From Roseimaritima multifibrata (lineage in GTDB: Bacteria > Planctomycetota > Planctomycetia > Pirellulales > Pirellulaceae), in NCBI RefSeq assembly GCF_007741495.1, contig NZ_CP036262.1:62001-126000 (forward strand): a DNA stretch of 64,000 nucleotides, given 5' to 3'. Of the stretch, positions 39,682 to 48,649 are shown piece by piece (the stretch's first letter is position 1; every line of letters begins with the position of its first letter). Under the pieces are notes generated by a model. It searched no databases. It was not told the DNA's origin and worked only from the letters and a program-made list of their open reading frames with translations. The position numbers were made by a program, and so were the translations under genes.

Positions 39682-41064
39682 ATGAAAAGAATCTTTCAAG
39701 TCCTAGCTTTGGCGGCCGCGGTCACCGGAGTATCCATTGGAAACGTTTCGAACGCCCAGACCGTTAGTGTTGGCGACATGTCGTCCTACACTCCACCTAG
39801 CGAAGCCTACCCTTCGATTGATGCCAGCGTAGGCGGTTATGTCGGAGATTTGGCGACGCCAGCAGGTCACCATGAACGCGTTCAACGATTGGCACCCCGT
39901 GTCGCATCGCACGGCGGGTACGAAACCTGTGGCGGTTGCAACAGTGTTAGTTGTGAAGGCGGATGTTATTCTAGCGGACAAAGTCGCCGAGGCAAAATCG
40001 GAGCCGCTCTGAATGATCCTTGTGCAAGTGGTTGGATGAACGCGGAGTTGTTGTTGTGGTTCCCGCAGGCACTTCAGTCGCCTGACCTAGTGGCGACCGG
40101 ACCCAATGCGGCCGGAGCGATTCAAGGTGGCCCCGGTTACCAAGCCCTTTTCGGTGGCCGCATTGAACAAGGGATGCAACCAGGCTTTCGAGCCGACGTA
40201 GGACGTTACTTCTCGGATGGACAGTTTGGCGTTGGAGCCCGGATCTGGTTCTTGCAGGGAGCCGATACCGCTTTCTCCGCACAGTCAGATGGGTCTCCTG
40301 GAAGCCCAATCCTCTCGCGCCCGCTGTTCAATACCTCGGTAGGCACCGAAGGTGGCTTCCTGGTCGGTGGACCTCTGGGCCCGCTTACGGGTGAAATCAA
40401 CATCAGCAGCCAATTGGATATGGTTGCCAGCGAACTGTACGGCAAAGCCTTGTTCATCCAGGGTGAAGACTATCGTATGGATTTGATTGGGGGATACTCC
40501 TTCTTCAACATCGAAAACGACCTGTTGATTACGCAAAGCAGCACCCAGCTTCCTCCAAGCCCAGCGGCTCGGCGTGTCGTTTTGGATAGCTTCAATACCG
40601 AGAATAACTTTCACGGTGGACAGATCGGTTTCCAAACCGAACTGAATCGCGGACGCTTCAGTTTCCTATCGCTGACGAAGGTTCACTTGGGGAACATGCA
40701 CCAACGCGTCGACGTCTTTGGCACCAGTCGCAGCGACTTTGTTGGAGTCCCTGCTTCCCTGCAAACCTTTGATCGCGGTTTGTTGGTCGGCGACGACCAG
40801 CAATCACAGTCGCGTGACGTCTTCGCTTTTGCTCCAGAAGCGAATCTCAAGATTGGCTACCGGATGCGAAACCACGTGAACTTCACGGTCGGTTATTCGT
40901 TCATCTACTGGAACCGGGTCGCATTGGCCGGGGATCAAATCGATCGTAATGTGGATCAGACCGCTGTTCTGACCAACAACCCGTCGACCAGTCCTGCTCG
41001 TAAATTCAACGATCGCGGGTTCTTTGTTCAAGGCATCGACCTAGGGATTTCGGTCGACTACTAG
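39682..41064 (+). CDS. BBP7-type outer-membrane beta-barrel protein
   Basis: 460 residues. Signal peptide MKRIFQVLALAAAVTGVSIG with cleavage near SNAQ. A short Cys/Gly-rich linker (CGGCNSVSCEGGCYSSGQ) comes before the barrel, which starts at GWMNAELLLWF and consists of alternating amphipathic strands (GFRADVGRYFSDGQFGVGAR, KIGYRMRNHVNFTVGYSF), ending DLGISVDY with a C-terminal Tyr typical of outer-membrane barrels. BBP7 proteins are a planctomycete family with no known cargo. Transcribed away from the short SecA. Confidence 0.88.
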   Translation: MKRIFQVLALAAAVTGVSIGNVSNAQTVSVGDMSSYTPPSEAYPSIDASVGGYVGDLATPAGHHERVQRLAPRVASHGGYETCGGCNSVSCEGGCYSSGQSRRGKIGAALNDPCASGWMNAELLLWFPQALQSPDLVATGPNAAGAIQGGPGYQALFGGRIEQGMQPGFRADVGRYFSDGQFGVGARIWFLQGADTAFSAQSDGSPGSPILSRPLFNTSVGTEGGFLVGGPLGPLTGEINISSQLDMVASELYGKALFIQGEDYRMDLIGGYSFFNIENDLLITQSSTQLPPSPAARRVVLDSFNTENNFHGGQIGFQTELNRGRFSFLSLTKVHLGNMHQRVDVFGTSRSDFVGVPASLQTFDRGLLVGDDQQSQSRDVFAFAPEANLKIGYRMRNHVNFTVGYSFIYWNRVALAGDQIDRNVDQTAVLTNNPSTSPARKFNDRGFFVQGIDLGISVDY

Positions 41065-41147
41065 TACGGATTGTTCGGCTAGAGGTCAAAAACGAGTTTG
41101 CAACATTCGCCTCCGATGCCGGGAACACAACGACAACGGAAGGCGTG

Positions 41148-41183
41148 ACGGGCAAGAACCAATGGGGTTCTTGCCCGTTTTTT
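41148..41183 (+). terminator. Rho-independent terminator of the BBP7 gene
   Basis: ACGGGCAAGAACC (41148-41160) pairs perfectly with GGTTCTTGCCCGT (41166-41178) around the loop AATGG, and six T residues follow. The remaining 280 bp up to 41467 have no gene and should carry the promoter of the A2M gene. Confidence 0.93.
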
Positions 41184-41467
41184 CGTTTTTGGCCTCCTCT
41201 TTGCAAACCACGCTTTACAAACCACAGGGCCGGCTGGCTTTGCGAAGTCGAGATCGCAATTTTTGTGCAAAATTCGGAAACTGCGGCGATTCATCGTGCG
41301 TCTACTGTGTTGTCCGCCTAAAACGTCGGGTTGGCAGGATAACTGGGCTGGAACCGATTCCGTGGCCTACCTTTCAAAGACGGACTGTTTCACTTTTTCC
41401 CTTGTCTTTTGTGCTTTTCCCGGAAAGAGTGCACCTAAACGTTCCTAACCAGAATTGAGCTCTCAAC

Positions 41468-44400
41468 ATGGCCGCGTCGCGTCGCTTTCCTCGTCTGTTC
41501 CTTGCACTGGGTGTCTTTGTCTGTGTGACCCCTTTTTTACTGGGAGCCCAGTCCCAAGAAGACCGCTGGAAAAAGGTAGATAAAGCCATTGCGGAGGGGC
41601 TGCCCAAAACCGCGATTTCAGAATTGCAGCCGATTATCGATTCAGCCCTTGCGGGTGAAAAATATGATGAAGCAATCAAGGCGATCGGACTGCGTGTCTC
41701 TTTAGAAGCCAATATTCAGGGCAATCAGCCGGCCGAACGCATCGTGCGGCTAGAAGCCGAAGTCGAAAAGGCTGCGGAGCCGATGAAGCCGGTGATGCGA
41801 GCCATTTTGGCAAATGCCTACTGGCAGTATTTCCAGCAGAATCAGTGGCGATTCCAGCAGCGGACTCAGACCTCGGGCCCGCCCGGTGATGATTTTACGA
41901 CCTGGTCGCTGCCGCAGATCCTGGCACATGTCGATGCTCAGTTTCAGGCCGTGTTGGCAGATGCTGAAACCCTTCAGGAAATTCCCGTTCGTGATTTTGA
42001 AGCCGTTTTGGATAAAGGGAATGCTCCTGATTCCTATCGGCCAACGATGTACGACGTGCTGGCGCACAATGCGCTCGACTTCTATGCCTCGGGTGTTCAG
42101 GCTGGTTCTCAGGTCCAAGATTCGTTTGTGTTGACGATCGACAGTCCGGTCTTCGCCGACAGCCAAACGTTCATGGACTGGAAACCTGAGACCAGCGATA
42201 GCGATTCGCGGTTGGTTAAAGCGATCACTATCTATCAAGACCTACTTCGCTTCCACGCTTCCGATGACGATCCCGATGCTCGTCTGGATGTCGATTTGCT
42301 GCGATTGGAGTTTGGCAACAACGAAGCGGCCGGCGAAACCAAACCAAAATCCGAACGATTTATCGCCGCTTTACGCCGGTTTATCGACCAAAATGAAGAC
42401 CATCCCATCGTCGCGCGAGCCCTGCACTTGTGGGCTCTTGATTTGCATTCCCAGGGGGATCTTGTCAAAGCCCATGCGATTGCGACGCGCGGTCTGGAGC
42501 AGTTCCCCGGGACCGTTGGTGGTAACCGTTGTTTCAATCTAATCCAATCGATCGAAGCCAAGTCCGCGTCTGCCTTGACCGAACGGGTTTGGAATGAACC
42601 GGCTCCGACGATCGATATTCAGTATCGAAATGTCAATAAAGTCTATTTGCGTCTGGTCCCGTTTGATTTCAAAAAAATGGTGATCGATTCCCAGCGTTGG
42701 CAAGCGACGGCGATCAATGAACAGACGCTGCAGGAATTGCTTGCGACGAAGCCAACCAAAGCCTGGGCGGTCGATTTGCCGGCGACGACCGATTATCAGT
42801 TGCGTGAGGAATCGATTCCGGCACCCCTTGATGTTCCATTGGGATCGTACTTTCTGCTAGCTAGCGAGAATGCTGACTTTTCGTCGCGAGACAATCAGAT
42901 TTCGGTGGCGGAGGTTTGGCGAAGTGATTTGGCAATCGTGTCGCGCTCTCGAAACGGAGAAGGGATCGTCGAAGGTTTGGTTCTGGATGCCAGTTCCGGG
43001 AACCCGATTCAGGGAGCCTCCGTTCAGGCTTGGAATCGTGGGAATCGAAACGAAACTCAGCCGCTAAAGGTCGTCCGTACCGATCGGGATGGCCGTTATC
43101 GTTTGCAAGACGCCGACCGGTTGCAGTTGCAGATTTTGGTGACCGACGGAAAACAGCAGTTGTCGACAGACAACATGGTTCGTGCCTATCGGAATAATCA
43201 GAATTCTCGTCTTCAAGAACAGACGCGTTTTTTCACCGATCGAGCCATTTATCGTCCAGGGCAAACGATCCGGTACAAAGGAGTCTGCCTTGAATTCGAA
43301 CAGGAAAAAGACCTTTACCAAACAATCCCTCACCGCGATGTGGTGGTGGTATTGAGGGATGTGAATGGTGAAGAAGTCGAACGCTTGAAACATCGCACCA
43401 ATGGGAATGGCAGCTTCCAAGGGAGTTTCACCGCACCGCGAGGCCGCGTGACCGGGATGATGACACTAATGGTCGATGGCAAGCCCTCCGGAGCGACTTC
43501 GATCCGCGTGGAAGAATACAAACGCCCAAAATTTCGGGTTGCAATCGACCCGCCCACAAAACCAGCTCAATTGGGCGAAGACGTTCAAGTGTCTGGTAAA
43601 GCAACGGCTTACACTGGGGCCTCTATCGGAGGTGCCAAAGTTCAGTACCGCGTGGTTCGTGAAGTCCGCTATCCCGACTGGTGGTACTGGCGCTGTTGGT
43701 GGATGCCGCCAGCGAACAGCGGGCCGCAGGAGATCGTCAATGGAGTCACGACAACCGAAGCCGATGGCGGCTTCGATGTCCTCTTCACCGCTCGACCGGA
43801 TGAGTCGGTTTTGCGAGAGAGTGAACCCGTTTTTCAGTTCACTATTTACGCGGATGTGACCGATCTGACTGGAGAAACCCGTTCGTCATCGCAGACCGTT
43901 CGTGTCGGTTACACAACCTTGGCTGCGACGCTGAATGCGGCCGCCTGGCAGACCGCCGACAAACCGGTTTCCATTGACGTGCAGACCTCGACCTTAAACG
44001 GTGATGGACGCCCTGCTAAAGGGACTTTGAAAGTCTATGCATTGCAACAGCCTGAAGAAGTCATGCGGGCTGAGCTTTCCGGAGGCCGTGGGCGAATTCC
44101 CTATCGTGGGAACGCAATGCCCGCCTCGCCCGATCCAGCGAATCCAAATTCCTGGGATCTGGGGAAAATGGTGGCGGACCTGTCGGTCGAAACCGATGCG
44201 GGAGGAAAAGCGACCGTCGAGGTTCCCCTTCCAGCGGGGATTTACCGAGCCGTTTATGAAACCACCGATTCCGCTGGCGAAAAAGTAACCGCGTTGTTGC
44301 AGCGCAATGTCCTGGATTTGGAGGCTGAAGACCTCGCGATTCGAATTCCCGATCTGTTTGCGATCAAGGAATCGACGTTGGAGCCAGGCGATGACTTGGT

Positions 44401-47400
44401 GGCCGTTTGGGGAAGCGGGTACGAGCAAGCACGTGCGTTTGTTGAAATCGAACATCGCGGAAAGATCTTGCAGGAATATTGGACCAATCCGCAGCAAACA
44501 CAGTTTGTGATCGAACAGTCGGTTACCGAAGCGATGCGGGGCGGGTTTACGTTGCGAGTGACCATGGTTCGTGAGAACCGCGCGTACCTGCATACGGAGC
44601 AGATCCAAGTTCCGTGGACAAATAAGGAACTGGACATTCAGTGGGAACGATTCGTTTCCAAATTGGCGCCTGGAGCCGTGGAGAAATGGACGGCAAAGAT
44701 CCAGGGTCCTGATGCGGAAGTGATGGCAGCCGAAATGGTGGCAACCTTATACGACGCATCCCTCGATGCCTTTGCGCCCCACAGCTGGATGTCTGGATTT
44801 AATGTTTTTCGAACCGACCATTCCAGCTTGTACAGTCAGTTTGAAAACAACGCTGAATCGTTGCGGACGCTTGTTTCGAATCGGCGTACCGATCAACGTG
44901 ATGGTTCGCTCTCCTACCGGCACCTCGCGAATTCCCTTATTTCGCAAGCGTATGGTTTCGGTTTTATGAACCGAAATCGCATGATGCGTCGAGGTGGCGC
45001 ACCGGAAATGATGATGGATTCCGCTCCGATGGGGATGGGTGGTATGGGTGGTTCTGCAATGATGCAAAAAGGAGCCGCGATGTCCGCCAGTGAACTGGCG
45101 CCCGCCGCGGCGCCGATGCCTGCCGACGCGGACGCGGCGATTGCCGGCGGTGGTGAAGAAGCGGCGAAATCGGAACCCGATTTAACCAATGTGACCGCTC
45201 GCAAGAATCTTGCGGAAACCGCATTCTTCTTTCCCCAGTTGATTGCCAATGATGATGGGACCGTGACGATGGAGTTCACGATGCCCGAAGCGCTCACCGA
45301 ATGGAAGTTCATCGGTTTTGCTCATGACAATCAGCTCCGCGCAGGGATTTTGGATGGGACAGCCGTCACTTCCAAGGACCTCATGGTCGAACCCAACCCG
45401 CCTCGCTTTGTTCGCGAGGGAGATCGCCTTGAATTTACCGTGAAGGTCAGCAACCAGTCGCCAACGCGGCAGACCGGCAAAGTCCGCTTAGCGTTTCAAG
45501 ATGCACGCAGCGGCGATTCCGTTGATGCGTCACTGGGAAATGCAAACGGTGACAAAGAGTTCGCGATCGCTGCCGGCGAATCGCAAACGTTTGCATGGCA
45601 AATCGAAGTTCCCGATAACCAAGGGGTCTTGGTCTACAAGGCGGTCGGAGCGACGGGTCGTTTGTCCGATGGCGAAGAAGGTTTCTTGCCGGTTTTGTCA
45701 CGCAAGGTTTTGGTCACCGAATCATTGCCTTTGCCGATTCGTGGTAACCAAACCAAAAAGTTCGTCTTTGATCGTTTGCTTCATTCGGGCGATTCCGATT
45801 CGCTGCAGAATCAGTCGTTGACGGTCCAGATGGTCTCCAACCCAGCCTGGTACGCCGTCATGGCACTTCCCTACTTGATGGAGTATCCCCATCAGTGTTC
45901 GGAACAGACCTTCAACCGTTTGTATGCCAATGCACTTGGACAAAGTATTGCGAATTCCGATCCTCGGATCGAACAGGTCTTTGAGCAATGGCGAGGGACC
46001 GAAGCACTCGATAGCCCATTGGAGAAGAACGAAGACCTCAAGTCGGTGATGCTGGAAGAAACGCCTTGGCTGCGGGATGGCAAAAATGAGAGTCAAGCCA
46101 GGCGGAACGTTGGCATCTTGTTTGACGGGAATCGTTTGAGCGATGAAATCAATCGCAACGAACAACAGCTGGCCGAGATGCAACTGGAAAATGGGATGTG
46201 GCCCTGGTTTCCCGGTGGAGGCGAAAACGAGTACATCACGTTGTACATCACCACAGGCTTTGGCCGTTTGCGTCACTTGGGTGTCGATATCGATGTCGCC
46301 CCGGCGGTTCGTTCGCTGGCCGCTTTGGACCGCTGGATGACCGAACGTTATCGCAAGATCGCGGATCGGGACAAAGTTCATATCTCTTCGACCATCGCGT
46401 TGTACTTGTATGGCCGTAGTTTCTTTTTAGAAGACTATCCTGTTGCGGAAGCCGATCAGGTCGCTTTTGAGTACTGGCAGAATCAGGCTCGAACGCATTG
46501 GTTGAAATTGGCAAACCGTCAATCGCAAGGGCATCTCGCTTTGGCGTTAAAACGTCTGGGCGATCCGCAGACGGCGACCAAGATCATGGCGTCGATCAAA
46601 GAACGCTCTGTCACCGATGAAGAACTTGGGATGTACTGGCGAGAGCAGGAGCATTCCTGGTGGTGGTATCGTGCTCCAATCGAAACACAGGCCGTCATGA
46701 TCGAAGCTTTTGATGAAGTGATGGACGACGCAGAAGCGGTCGAAGACTGCAAAGTTTGGTTGCTCAAGCAGAAACAGACGCAGGACTGGAAGACGACAAA
46801 GGCGACCGCGGACGCGGTTTATGCATTGTTGCTACGCGGGTCACAATTATTGGAATCCGACGCGCTTGTCGAGGTGACCTTGGGTGAAACCACGATCCAG
46901 CCTCAGAACGTTGAAGCGGGTACCGGGTTTTATCAACAACGGTTCACCGGCAGCGACATCCTGCCTGAACAAGGCGAAATCACCGTTCGAAAATTGGACG
47001 ATGGAGTCGCTTGGGGAGCCGTCCATTGGCAATATCTAGAAGATATGACCAAGGTAACCGCCTTCGAGGGAACGCCGCTGACGTTGCAGAAGAAGTTGTA
47101 TGTCAAACGGAACACACCTCAGGGGCCAACCCTTACGGAAGTCGAAGGGCCTTTGGAAGTTGGCGATGAAGTGGTGGTGCGGATCGTTCTGCGAAGTGAT
47201 CGCGATATGGAATACCTGCATCTGAAAGATTATCGCGGAAGCGGCACCGAGCCGGTAAACGTTCTCTCGTCCTATCGCTATCAAGATGGTTTAGCGTACT
47301 ACGAATCGACTCGAGACACGGCAAGCCACTTCTTTATCGACTACCTTCCTAAAGGGACGTACGTGTTTGAGTATTCAACACGCGTCCAGTTGCGAGGTGA

Positions 47401-47488
47401 ATATCAGACTGGATTCGCTGAAATCCAATCGATGTATGCTCCGGAATTCAACAGCCATTCGGAAAGTCTGCCGTTGGTCGTTCAGTAA
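41468..47488 (+). CDS. Alpha-2-macroglobulin family protein (secreted, thioester-containing)
   Basis: 2006 residues with a signal peptide (LFLALGVFVCVTPFLLGAQ). Bacterial A2Ms trap invading proteases. The N-terminal third is helical/TPR-like, then come MG domains (EGLVLDASSGNPIQGASVQA, TRFFTDRAIYRPGQTIRYKG, GEDVQVSGKATAYTGASIGG), a Met/Gly-rich loop (GMGGMGGSAMMQKGAAM near residues 1185-1205) in the place of a bait region, and the MG7/CUB/thioester core. The thioester motif C-x-E-Q is present as C1477-S-E-Q1480 in YPHQCSEQTF, so it should be chemically active. The C-terminus has the usual receptor-like domain. dgkA starts 2 bp after the stop. PBP1c, often coupled to A2M in proteobacteria, is absent. 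Confidence 0.9.
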   Translation: MAASRRFPRLFLALGVFVCVTPFLLGAQSQEDRWKKVDKAIAEGLPKTAISELQPIIDSALAGEKYDEAIKAIGLRVSLEANIQGNQPAERIVRLEAEVEKAAEPMKPVMRAILANAYWQYFQQNQWRFQQRTQTSGPPGDDFTTWSLPQILAHVDAQFQAVLADAETLQEIPVRDFEAVLDKGNAPDSYRPTMYDVLAHNALDFYASGVQAGSQVQDSFVLTIDSPVFADSQTFMDWKPETSDSDSRLVKAITIYQDLLRFHASDDDPDARLDVDLLRLEFGNNEAAGETKPKSERFIAALRRFIDQNEDHPIVARALHLWALDLHSQGDLVKAHAIATRGLEQFPGTVGGNRCFNLIQSIEAKSASALTERVWNEPAPTIDIQYRNVNKVYLRLVPFDFKKMVIDSQRWQATAINEQTLQELLATKPTKAWAVDLPATTDYQLREESIPAPLDVPLGSYFLLASENADFSSRDNQISVAEVWRSDLAIVSRSRNGEGIVEGLVLDASSGNPIQGASVQAWNRGNRNETQPLKVVRTDRDGRYRLQDADRLQLQILVTDGKQQLSTDNMVRAYRNNQNSRLQEQTRFFTDRAIYRPGQTIRYKGVCLEFEQEKDLYQTIPHRDVVVVLRDVNGEEVERLKHRTNGNGSFQGSFTAPRGRVTGMMTLMVDGKPSGATSIRVEEYKRPKFRVAIDPPTKPAQLGEDVQVSGKATAYTGASIGGAKVQYRVVREVRYPDWWYWRCWWMPPANSGPQEIVNGVTTTEADGGFDVLFTARPDESVLRESEPVFQFTIYADVTDLTGETRSSSQTVRVGYTTLAATLNAAAWQTADKPVSIDVQTSTLNGDGRPAKGTLKVYALQQPEEVMRAELSGGRGRIPYRGNAMPASPDPANPNSWDLGKMVADLSVETDAGGKATVEVPLPAGIYRAVYETTDSAGEKVTALLQRNVLDLEAEDLAIRIPDLFAIKESTLEPGDDLVAVWGSGYEQARAFVEIEHRGKILQEYWTNPQQTQFVIEQSVTEAMRGGFTLRVTMVRENRAYLHTEQIQVPWTNKELDIQWERFVSKLAPGAVEKWTAKIQGPDAEVMAAEMVATLYDASLDAFAPHSWMSGFNVFRTDHSSLYSQFENNAESLRTLVSNRRTDQRDGSLSYRHLANSLISQAYGFGFMNRNRMMRRGGAPEMMMDSAPMGMGGMGGSAMMQKGAAMSASELAPAAAPMPADADAAIAGGGEEAAKSEPDLTNVTARKNLAETAFFFPQLIANDDGTVTMEFTMPEALTEWKFIGFAHDNQLRAGILDGTAVTSKDLMVEPNPPRFVREGDRLEFTVKVSNQSPTRQTGKVRLAFQDARSGDSVDASLGNANGDKEFAIAAGESQTFAWQIEVPDNQGVLVYKAVGATGRLSDGEEGFLPVLSRKVLVTESLPLPIRGNQTKKFVFDRLLHSGDSDSLQNQSLTVQMVSNPAWYAVMALPYLMEYPHQCSEQTFNRLYANALGQSIANSDPRIEQVFEQWRGTEALDSPLEKNEDLKSVMLEETPWLRDGKNESQARRNVGILFDGNRLSDEINRNEQQLAEMQLENGMWPWFPGGGENEYITLYITTGFGRLRHLGVDIDVAPAVRSLAALDRWMTERYRKIADRDKVHISSTIALYLYGRSFFLEDYPVAEADQVAFEYWQNQARTHWLKLANRQSQGHLALALKRLGDPQTATKIMASIKERSVTDEELGMYWREQEHSWWWYRAPIETQAVMIEAFDEVMDDAEAVEDCKVWLLKQKQTQDWKTTKATADAVYALLLRGSQLLESDALVEVTLGETTIQPQNVEAGTGFYQQRFTGSDILPEQGEITVRKLDDGVAWGAVHWQYLEDMTKVTAFEGTPLTLQKKLYVKRNTPQGPTLTEVEGPLEVGDEVVVRIVLRSDRDMEYLHLKDYRGSGTEPVNVLSSYRYQDGLAYYESTRDTASHFFIDYLPKGTYVFEYSTRVQLRGEYQTGFAEIQSMYAPEFNSHSESLPLVVQ

Positions 47489-47490
47489 GC

Positions 47491-47838
47491 ATGTCGAAGT
47501 TCAGGAATGCCTTTCAGGGTCTCGTCTTTGCGATGCGAGGCCAGAGCAGTTTTGTTATTCATTTGGTGATGGCGGCCGCCGTAATCGGTTTGGCTGCCAT
47601 CTGCCAAGTGGAGTCTTGGCGATGGGCTGTACTGCTATTGGCAATCGGGATGGTGTTGGCATTAGAGACGATCAATAGTGCGATCGAATGCTTGGTGCAT
47701 CGCCTTCACCCCGAGCACGATCCTGAAATCGGAAAAGTCTTGGACATGGCAGCCGGAGCGGTACTGCTAGGCGCCATCTTTGCGGCCGCAGTCGGTCTGA
47801 TTGTTTTGTTGCCGCCACTTCTAGAGTGGTTCGGTTAG
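47491..47838 (+). CDS. dgkA: Diacylglycerol kinase (DgkA family)
   Basis: 115 residues with three membrane helices, the size of the prokaryotic small kinase. The catalytic stretch is LETINSAIECLVHRLHPEHD, with the family's Glu-x-x-Asn-Ser-Ala-Ile-Glu pattern, followed by DMAAGAVLLGAI. Members phosphorylate diacylglycerol (Gram-negative) or undecaprenol (Gram-positive). The two-base gap after the A2M gene means they are co-transcribed. Confidence 0.9.
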   Translation: MSKFRNAFQGLVFAMRGQSSFVIHLVMAAAVIGLAAICQVESWRWAVLLLAIGMVLALETINSAIECLVHRLHPEHDPEIGKVLDMAAGAVLLGAIFAAAVGLIVLLPPLLEWFG

Positions 47839-47870
47839 CACGAATCGGCAACACGCAGGTCCCCCGCCCC

Positions 47871-48115
47871 ACATTCTTAGCGGAACGGCGCAAGCCGTCC
47901 GGCCGATGCGCTGGAAGCGGCGCGTACCCGCCGGGCGGCTCGCGCCACATTCTTAGCGGAACGGCGCAAGCCGTCCGGCCGTCGCGTTGGAAGCCGCACG
48001 TACCCGCGGTGCGGCTCGCGCCGCATTCTTAGCGGAACGGCGCAAGCCGTCCGGCCCTCGCGTTGGAAGCCGCACGTACCCGCCGGGCGGCTCGCGCCGC
48101 ACCGCTAGGATTTGC
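47871..48115. repeat. REP-like 76-bp tandem units (three copies)
   Basis: Units begin (A/G)CATTCTTAGCGG at 47871, 47947 and 48023. Each contains CGGAACGGCGCAAGCCGTCCGG, which folds as a hairpin with a GCAA loop, and a second hairpin CGGCTCGCGCCG. A fourth copy (with GACGCAAGCC) starts at 48388 after the palindromic element. The units carry no open gene. The dispersed end module CACCGCTAGGATTTGCGC recurs at about 48100, 48460, 50350, 50750 and 50830. Confidence 0.88.
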
Positions 48116-48127
48116 GCTGGCTCTCTT

Positions 48128-48312
48128 CAGCCCAGCGGGCGGCAGATACTTGCCGGCGGCGTCAGCCGCCGGATCGCCTCCAACGCATTGTCTAGCCCAG
48201 CGGGCGACAGAATTGGTGAGGGATAAACTCTGTCGCCCGCTGGGCTTTGATATCCATCTTTGTTGCTCCGGCGGCTCTCGCCGCCGGCAAGTATTTGTCG
48301 CCCTCCGGGCTG
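48128..48312. repeat. 185-bp nested palindromic element, copy 1
   Basis: The outer arms 48128-48160 and 48280-48312 are inverted repeats matching at 29 of 33 positions. Between them is a perfect 18-bp stem, AGCCCAGCGGGCGACAGA (48194-48211) against 48229-48246, with a 17-base loop. Each outer arm also folds locally (CCGGCGGCGTCAGCCGCCGG and CCGGCGGCTCTCGCCGCCGG). There is no coding capacity, so it looks like a miniature non-autonomous element or complex REP. The remaining sequence to 48649 carries another REP unit and the promoter of the next gene. Confidence 0.9.
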
Positions 48313-48649
48313 TTTGCGCTTGGTGTTGGAGACTTTTGATTGGCGCATTAGGTTTGCTCAGTTTCATTGATCGTTAGGAACCGCCCCACATTCTTAGCGG
48401 AACGACGCAAGCCGTCCGGCCGATGCACTGGAAGCGGCGCGTCCTTGCCGGGCGGCTCGCGCCGCACCGCTAGGATTTGCGCCCGCAAGCCGTTCGGCCC
48501 TCACGCCAACGGGCTCCGTCGTTAGCCAAACCATTACTAAGTCGCGCTCGGTTTCCCTCCACCAGATGTGCTAAAATTTCAGCCGCTCAGAAATTATTGC
48601 GGTGCACTGTTTTTCGCAGTGAGTCGCTTTCTTGCTAATCGAGTCACTC

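Noticed and set aside
48128-48312. Rho-independent terminator for dgkA
   Set aside because: The structure is far larger than a terminator, lacks a T run and is found in a second identical-size copy; a mobile or REP element fits better.
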